From NCBI GenBank assembly GCA_002221725.1, contig NJFT01000196.1:1-64000 (forward strand): a stretch of 64,000 nt of DNA, given 5' to 3'. How positions within the stretch are numbered: the stretch's first letter is position 1; the number at the start of each line of letters is the position of its first letter. This DNA is from Scedosporium boydii. Its lineage: Eukaryota; Ascomycota; Sordariomycetes; Microascales; Microascaceae. This document shows positions 57,930 to 64,000 of the stretch, one piece after another. Under the pieces are notes generated by a model. The model was not told the origin of the DNA, searched no databases, and worked only from the letters and a program-made list of their open reading frames with translations. A program made the translations under genes and the position numbers.

Positions 57930-59214
57930 CTACCGCGACCGTTTAAAGCTTGCTCCTGCGTCGTCCCACGCGTCATCCTCTCTTTCCATCTCCAAGTTCT
58001 CTCCCCAGTCCCCGCCGGGCATTTGCGCCGCATCGTCACCAGGGAACTGTTCCTCGTCTCCACCGTCTCTCTCCTCCGCAGCGCCACATAAGGCGCCTAC
58101 ACGCAAAAGATTCCAAGACAGCTCGAGCAGATCAAAATCCGGAAGGTCCTCGCCCTCGGAGGTGATCGTAAAAGTTTGCCCCGTCATCAGTGGGAGTCCA
58201 CTTGGGCGGAAAAATCGTCTTGAGCCCCAACTTGGCCTGTCCAAGAGACCTTCTTGCTCCAAGATTCCATTGATGCTGCCTCTCGGCAGACTATCTGACG
58301 GCTTAAAGGTCGTTTCCTTCATCCAATGTATTTGAAGAACAATCGAGTTATTGGTCTGGCGAAGGGGTTTAATGGCCATTTTTGCATCGTCGAACCATTT
58401 ATGAAGCGTCGGTGTGAGGGAAAGGAGATTGTGAGCGGATTCGGCGATGTTTCGGCTTTCGTACGCTTGAGACCATCGAATCGCGTCGTTGGAGCCCCAA
58501 AACATGGTCAGTAGCCTCTGTATATTCTCGAATTTCCGTTTTTCTAAGGTGGCGTGGGGGAAAATGTGTGCCGCCTCGGGGTCAGGTGCGCCGGAGAAGA
58601 TACACCGATTATCGTCCCTGTCTTTGCACTATTAATAGCTTCCATATCAGCGAACGGCACACTATTCAGCCATTTGGGAGGCATACCTCTTTTACAGCGG
58701 CAGCACTGCGACCTCCAGCACCAGCGGGCCCGTGTAGAGCTCCGCCTAGGGTCTGCCCGCCGCGTACCACAACTAAAGAAGGGAAAGTGAGTTAATACTG
58801 AACATATCTATATCCAAATAGTATGGGTAGTTATGACATACAGTCTTTAATTGCATCCGGGGAGAATTTCAATAGGTCTTGTACCCATGCCTGCATGAGG
58901 GCTTGAGGATCCGGACCGGTTTTCAAACTGTCCCACCTCGTTCGTAGGTATTGAATGGGAGCAACCATTAGAATTGCGAATGCGGCACAGTTGAGGGGAG
59001 ACAGGTGATGATCCGCTTTCTGAAAAGCTTGAACTTCCTCAAACAGATCTCGTCTCATGTCCAAGTCGGTGATGTAGTCCAGAGTCTGCTCCTCTTCGAC
59101 TTGGTCCTGGGAGAGAGAGCGAAGGGCATCCTCGATCAGACGCGGGTTTCGGCGGTGGGCTTGCTTAACCTCCTTTGAGAAGGGAATCTGTTGGCTCAAA
59201 GAGGCCATCTTCAT
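57930..59214 (-). CDS. HNH_2-domain (putative endonuclease) protein
   Basis: Fungal HNH_2-type protein, a common and expanded family whose biological role is unknown. The first exon (59214 to about 58842) codes a helical N-terminal region. A middle exon (about 58772 to 58695) is Gly- or Arg-rich depending on frame. The last exon (about 58610-57930) begins RDDNRCIFSGAPDPEAAHIFPHA, the first half of the HNH core with its zinc-type Cys and the His pair, and continues with SAHNLLSLTPTLHKWFDD, the second His/Asn-containing half. An acidic tail (DDAWDDAG) follows. The core residues look complete. The two intron boundaries are not fully resolved, because phases disagree for the middle exon, so exact length is uncertain (about 390 residues). 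Confidence 0.75.
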
Positions 59215-60602
59215 TCTGGAAACTAGGAGGAATGGCTGCGTAGGCGATGGGATAAAGACACGGACAATCGCGAAATGGACATAGGGATAGTGATGTCGCA
59301 GATGCTCACGATTCTAGATTTCTAGCAGCCGATGGTGATTCTAAAATCGACTGCTGTTAGGATATCGTAGAATGCCTCGACAGAAGATAGAAGAGATGAG
59401 GAATTCGCACAAAAGCCTTGTTTGTTTTTTTGACATCTTCATCATCACATGATCTCAGGGTTCACATTAAATCACTAAGACAGAACGGCAGGTACGACTT
59501 GATGACGCGAACTCGAAAGTCGAAACACGCCTTTACACGCGTATCTAAGGGCTCTCGTGTCTACCACCCCGCGTTCACTCGGGATTGCAGGTGGTCTTCT
59601 TAGGTAAAGGGGTGAACAGAGAAGCTGCAACTGCGTAGGACAGCAGAGTACTCTTTCAGTCTAGTGTTAACAACATGTCCTGCTACCAGCAGATACCGGC
59701 TTGGTTCCTAGAAGAAGAGAAGCAGAGCTAATTGGGGTGAAAACTTGGCTTCTTCGATCATCATGGAGATCCCTGGCCTCTCACAGAGGACAACACATCG
59801 TGTAATCTCCAATAGACCTCGACCAAGGAATAAAGTACGGGAGCTCCCGAATGTAACACCCAAGCTACAAAAGGGCCATGCAATTTGAGTTCATACCGGC
59901 CCCTTAAACCCGGGGAATCATCTCCGATCTATTAGAACCGCTGACGTCACATTCTGGTAAGGTAGCACCAATGCCTTCCATGAGGATCCCTTAAGGGGAA
60001 GTTAATGGAAACCTAGGTGCTTTACTCGCCGCCGCCTTTTCATACTGACGTTATGAGTATATCACATAGCCGCAGCTCCGTCATAGAAATGATCTTCAGG
60101 GACGCCTAACGAAAGCCTTACGACTCCTCTCCGGGCGTTCCGCCATTGTCCAGTTAGCTGTTCAGTTTTGTGCACCGCCTGGATTACATGACATCATGCA
60201 CACTATCACTTTGCAGTTCCGTAACAAGATGAAACTCTATCTACACGAAAAGTGTATCCTCGTACGTGGATATTTCGTCGTCCGATCAAAATTCGATGCG
60301 AACCTTGTGGAGAGACCCTCGCCGATCTTGATGTTAGCTGCAGGATGGGAAGCCATAGGTGGCTAGATTTTGTCCGTCCACCACTACTACTTGGCATCAT
60401 TGACGCGTTGTGGAAGGGTCATACTCGCAATCGGCATTATTCACATCCGCCCGCCCAGGGAAGAGGGTAATGGAGGGTGTTGTATGGGTTGGAAAGGTTA
60501 TATTTACTCGATCGATCGAACCCCTGCTTCCATGCAATCCTTTTTCCATTTAGCATTTGCAACAAAATCATAAAGTCTAATTCCGCAATTTCGATACTCG
60601 CA
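59215..60602. other. 1.4-kb stretch without recognised gene
   Basis: No supported open frame and no RNA gene noticed. The right end should include the promoter of the gene at 60603. Confidence 0.35.
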
Positions 60603-60911
60603 ATGTCCAGCGACGAAAAGCGACCAGAGAACCTGCAAGTCTCGGAAGCCTCCGATGACGAGACTTCGTCTCGGGAGGCCCAGCCCCAGGCCCTTACGAA
60701 GGGCAAGAAGGAAAACGATCCTCCTATGCACTACAGCGACCCCGCCGCTGGTAAGCCCGGCCGAGAGCGTGTTCGCAAGACCCGTATCAAGGACCGCGAG
60801 AAGTCTGAGGCCGAAGAAAGCAGCCTGAAGATAAAGATTGAGCTAGACTTGGAGGCTGAGATCAACCTCTATGCTCGTGTGAAGGGTGATGTCACAATTG
60901 GCTTGCTGTGA
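60603..60911 (+). CDS. Small conserved fungal hypothetical protein, 102 residues
   Basis: Single exon starting at the ATG at 60603 (CGCAATGTC context). The N-terminal two thirds is polar and low-complexity (Ser, Glu, Lys, Asp). It ends in a short beta-like module, SLKIKIELDLEAEINLYAR followed by VKGDVTIGLL. This C-terminal module is common in small fungal proteins of unknown role. No signal peptide or membrane segment is seen. A GTGAGT after the last Leu codon could act as a donor, but the family normally ends there. Confidence 0.6.
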   Translation: MSSDEKRPENLQVSEASDDETSSREAQPQALTKGKKENDPPMHYSDPAAGKPGRERVRKTRIKDREKSEAEESSLKIKIELDLEAEINLYARVKGDVTIGLL

Positions 60912-61878
60912 GTTTTTAGCCCTCCCTTCCCCCAGTCCCTTGTTTTCTCGAAAAATCTATGGTGACACTAGATACACCACAGCAGTTAAGCTGCCCGTTT
61001 GCTTGGAGGTCTTCGTCTATGGACGTACTATTTGATGGATTTCCTCAAGTTGGCCTTCGTGCCATAGATAATGAGATTGAAATTAGGGTATGGAACGTCA
61101 AGGATGAATACGGTGATGATGGTTTTTTTGTTCTGATATTCATGGTCTGTCTTTTCTGAACCGTTTTTGTGTTAGGTCTCTGCCCCCTCCTCGGTAGCAC
61201 AAGTTTTGCCGTCTCGGTCACGATTTCTTGTCTTAGGTCGGAGTAATAGAGCTCCCACGTCTGCAGAGATACTAAGCTTGCCAATCCGATTTCTCGCCTA
61301 CATGGACGTATTTGACCTGATGGTTGCCATCGTTGTGTGCAGGTTTAAAGAAGTGAACCCGGATGCCACGCTCCGGGCGAACATGGGGGATGTCAATATG
61401 CTAATGTTTCCCATAATATTCGCCATTCCAATCATTCTGGCAGTCTATGTAGCATCAATGCGGCTTAATGCTTTGCTCCCTGGATGTCTAACATGAATAC
61501 GATCATTGGCGCTGTGTAGGTCCGCTTTAAACAACACGTTAGTCGTGTTGGTACCTCATAACAACCGGAAGAGCGCAGAACTCAACTATTTACATTCCTT
61601 CTCAGGGCCGGTCTTCATGCTTACCTCGCCTGGTCACCGTAGTGCTTAGAGGGAACCGTCCACAGCCACATTGCTACATGTTACATCACATCATTGCTTT
61701 ATATCAGATCATAAATACGGAATGCCGCGTTGGAAAATAGGAAAAATAGGACACAAATTTGAGTTTTCCAAATTACTTCATTCCACATTCCACATACCCC
61801 TGAGAGGGAACTCCTTGTAGTTCATTGATAAACAATTTGTGGTTGAAACATCTACTTCTCTGGGGACCCTAAGTCATC
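60912..61878. other. Intergenic stretch
   Basis: Open frames at 60959-61159 and 61206-61496 have no motifs; the latter includes one hydrophobic segment (MFPIIFAIPIILAVYVASM) and might be a decayed membrane gene. No other feature. Confidence 0.3.
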
Positions 61879-62916
61879 ATGATACCTACTTTGAATAGGC
61901 GCCTCTCAATGGTGTCGAGCTCCATCGGCCTGCCCAGACATACCTTCCACCAGAAAATAGAAGCACTCTCACAGGCAGGATTTTACGGGATAGAGCTCGC
62001 TTTCCCAGACCTGCTAGCCTTCGCCCAATCTCACGCGAACCGTGAAATCGCCAGTAATGAGTACGACGCGCTCTGCGAAGCTGGCCGGCAGTTGGGTGAT
62101 CTGGTTAGACACCATAACTTGAAGATAATGGCTCTGCAATCATTCACAAATTTTGAAGGATGGCCCGAGGGAAGTAAGGAAAGGGATGACGCGTTTGCTC
62201 GCGCTCGGGGTTGGATCCGCATCATGGAGGCCGTGAACACGGATATGCTTCTGGTTTGCTCATCTGATTCAGAAGGCATTGCGTCGCCAACCGCAGAGCT
62301 TGCTTCGGACTTGGCGCAGCTCGCAGATATGCTGCACGAAAAGGGGTTCAAACTAGCATATGAGAATTTGTGCTGGGCGACCCGCACGCCGACCTGGAAG
62401 GAAGCGTGGAACCTCATCCAAGACCAGCCTAATATTGGTCTTTGTCTCAACACATTCCAGATAGCGGGGGGAGAGTGGGGTGATCCAGGGACTGAATCTG
62501 GTCAAATTGAGATACGCGGAATATCCCCGCACACAATCGATACGAGATACAATAACAGCTTACAAGAGCTCTCCCGCAACGTTCCCGGAGATAAGATCTA
62601 TTTTCTGCAGATCAGCGATGCGTATCGGATCTCACCGCCGATGAAGGATGATGTCGATGAGTCGGGGCTACCACCACGCGCCGGATGGAGCCGCTCTTAC
62701 CGGCCGTTGCCCCACGATGGAGGGTACCTGCCGATTGCACGTGTAGTGGAGGCTGTCCTAGAAACGGGTTTCAGGGGCTGGATCAGCATTGAGGCCTTCG
62801 ATGGGCGGTTCGAAAACAAGTACGGAGATAACCTAGATAAATTCGCAAAGAGGGCTAGAGACACCTATGAGAAGCTACTACGAGAGGCGAAGGAGAGGAG
62901 AACATTGAGGGCCTGA
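61879..62916 (+). CDS. Sugar phosphate isomerase/epimerase-like TIM-barrel protein (3-dehydroshikimate dehydratase-like)
   Basis: Single exon, 345 residues, AP_endonuc_2/xylose-isomerase-like barrel. Motifs: SSIGLP near the start, FYGIELAFPDL (metal Glu), LKIMALQSF, MLLVCSSD, LAYENLCWA (metal Glu), IGLCLNTFQIAGG, KIYFLQISDAYR and the terminal GWISIEAFDGRF (Glu). The metal-binding Glu/Asp/His set is consistent with a divalent-metal enzyme. Fungal relatives in the quinate pathway convert 3-dehydroshikimate to protocatechuate (QutC/qa-4 type), and the overall layout fits them, but other sugar isomerases share it, so the substrate is an inference. No other quinate-pathway gene is nearby. No signal peptide; cytosolic. 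Confidence 0.82.
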   Translation: MIPTLNRRLSMVSSSIGLPRHTFHQKIEALSQAGFYGIELAFPDLLAFAQSHANREIASNEYDALCEAGRQLGDLVRHHNLKIMALQSFTNFEGWPEGSKERDDAFARARGWIRIMEAVNTDMLLVCSSDSEGIASPTAELASDLAQLADMLHEKGFKLAYENLCWATRTPTWKEAWNLIQDQPNIGLCLNTFQIAGGEWGDPGTESGQIEIRGISPHTIDTRYNNSLQELSRNVPGDKIYFLQISDAYRISPPMKDDVDESGLPPRAGWSRSYRPLPHDGGYLPIARVVEAVLETGFRGWISIEAFDGRFENKYGDNLDKFAKRARDTYEKLLREAKERRTLRA

Positions 62917-63840
62917 ATAAAAGATCGAGGCTGTTTCTACAGTTCTTTTGTCGTCATTTCTAGTTCCAGAGAACCGGATCTAGTCTCTTATTATCCTCTT
63001 GACGAGAAAATGGAGCGGTATTTACATCGGCCCGGCGAATTTCGGGTTTGGGGGTGGAGAAAGAAGAAGAGAGTTATTACCTTCGGGATTGAGAGTGTGG
63101 TAAAGGAGAGTCCGTTTAGACGCGGCAAAATCCCCAAGCTTCTGCCAGAGAGGATAAAGGACGTAGGAATTCGGGGTTGGAGGCCAGGGACAAAGTATGA
63201 AATCGTAGGAAGTAGAGAGCGTTGGAGAGAGCGTTGGTCAGAGGGTTGGACGGAGGGTGTCATCGAGGAAGTGTCATGCAAACCTGCGGGTGTCGAGCAA
63301 ATATTCTACCAACTTACCAAACCAAAATTCTAATATTTCAAGACCATACCGTAGGCCATAACACTTGTTACAACGGGATCAATAGGTGAAAACGCATCAA
63401 TTCAGCTAAACTCCAGCACCTCGAACCTCTACCGCCCCGCCAAGTCAACCACCATGGCCGCCACTTCCCAGATCAGCCTGATTCAACCCCCGATCTCCCA
63501 AGACGCAGGCCCGAGCCGACGAAGTTTCCAGAAGAGTCAAGTTCGACCACCCGCTTCGTCCGGCGGAAGTACTCCAGGAAACGACAGAAGATATCCTTCT
63601 TCGGATCTTTGTATTCTCGGCCTGGGAGTGTCCGGAGGTCTCCGACCACAAACAAGGCACCGATTTGCCGAGTAGCCCCGACGCAGATCCGGTGTTGGTC
63701 AGCCACGAAACACGGACCCGTCTCGGCCGTCACGCACAACACGAAGATGACCACCATGGCCTCTCTACGCTTAGGAATGTTGAAAATGGAGTGGGGATTT
63801 GAGCACTATTAATCGGTTGAGATCCCTGTCCATGCATGGT
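62917..63840. other. Region with only short, unsupported open frames
   Basis: The minus-strand frame at 63757-63473 starts MVVIFVLCVTAETG, which could be a weak signal peptide on a short cysteine-containing protein, but it overlaps other frames and has no family evidence. The plus-strand frame from 63454 is proline- and serine-rich. I do not call either as a gene. Confidence 0.25.
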
Positions 63841-63850
63841 TAGTATAGGA

Positions 63851-63902
63851 TAGCTTAGAGGGTAAGACCTCCCAGCTGCTGTAGAGCCGATGGTTTGGGG
63901 CC
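63851..63902 (+). repeat. tRNA-like internal promoter boxes (possible SINE 5' end)
   Basis: TAGCTTAGAGG at 63851-63861 fits the RNA polymerase III A-box consensus fully. GGTTTGGGGCC at 63892-63902 matches 8 of 11 positions of the B box. The spacing of about 40 bases is normal for tRNA genes and tRNA-derived SINEs. No tRNA cloverleaf can be folded here, which favours a SINE-like element over a tRNA gene. Confidence 0.35.
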
Positions 63903-63964
63903 CCCACCTAGTCAGCTGGCTATGTTGTGCTAATAATCAGTTGCCTGAAAATAGGATGTCTGAT

Positions 63965-63987
63965 ATGCCTGCTGCGTTTGCAGGCAT
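63965..63987. repeat. Perfect 8-bp hairpin at the right edge
   Basis: ATGCCTGC and GCAGGCAT pair perfectly around a 7-nt loop. It is not followed by a T run. It could belong to the same element as the boxes at 63851 or mark a transposon end cut by the window edge. Confidence 0.5.
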
Positions 63988-64000
63988 TATTGATAAGACT

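Noticed and set aside
57895..58335. Ser/Pro-rich plus-strand frame
   Set aside because: It is antisense to the acidic tail of the HNH_2 gene; low-complexity composition explains its length.
63965..63987. Hairpin read as a bacterial-type terminator
   Set aside because: It has no T tract, and the window is eukaryotic.
1..64000. CRISPR array, prophage or bacterial operon
   Set aside because: No direct repeats with regular unique spacers, no phage genes and no Shine-Dalgarno-linked gene strings; introns are present throughout.

Overview
The window looks like nuclear DNA of a filamentous ascomycete (Pezizomycotina). Genes carry short introns (mostly 40-80 nt) with GTRNGY-type donors and CTRAY-like branch sites. 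The gene families are typical of moulds: a Zn2Cys6 regulator, HET, Clr5, NACHT-associated winged helix plus ankyrin repeats, SRPK-like kinase, GH114, ABC-G and MFS transporters. I see no rRNA gene, no CRISPR array and no bacterial-style operon. I cannot fix the genus from sequence alone. All exon maps below were built by eye from splice consensus, reading phase and family similarity.

Region 1 (1-9 kb) looks like a small metabolic neighbourhood: a Zn2Cys6/fungal_trans regulator running off the left edge, a seven-exon ACC-synthase-like aminotransferase with a 28-nt exon, a decayed Baeyer-Villiger-type monooxygenase, a tiny stand-alone Clr5-domain gene, an 8-bp minisatellite, a small unknown gene and an NmrA-like oxidoreductase/regulator.

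Region 2 (9.9-25.4 kb) is the most unusual. It has an Arf-type GTPase fused to about 500 residues of unknown sequence, a secreted serine hydrolase, a small GPI-anchored-looking protein and an M13 metalloprotease. Next come two head-to-head genes. The left one has the layout of a polymorphic toxin: a pretoxin-like glycine-rich segment followed by a restriction-endonuclease-like core. The right one is an 11-exon, about 1128-residue protein with a chitin/cellulose-binding CBM5/12-like module. This pair is my best candidate for an undescribed system.

Region 3 (26-42 kb) holds a Cys/His-rich small protein, a broken membrane-protein gene, about 2 kb of unexplained sequence, an ABC-G half transporter, a GH114 glycosidase, an intronless SRPK-like kinase and a polytopic membrane protein.

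Region 4 (42.7-47.2 kb) is a decayed innate-immunity-type gene: winged helix, then ankyrin repeats, joined through a plausible intron to a HET domain. Two of its stops look like C-to-T changes of Gln codons.

Region 5 (47.9-63 kb) contains mostly ordinary genes: a small membrane protein, a secreted endonuclease/exonuclease/phosphatase-fold protein, type I phosphomannose isomerase, a frameshifted class C beta-lactamase-like hydrolase, a monocarboxylate-type MFS transporter, a secreted hypothetical, an HNH_2 protein, a small acidic/basic hypothetical and a sugar-phosphate-isomerase-like protein. The right edge has a tRNA-promoter-like A box and partial B box followed by a hairpin, possibly the start of a SINE.

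At least four genes are visibly broken, and conflict-type domains are common, so the window reads as a fast-evolving accessory or subtelomere-like segment. That last point is inference.
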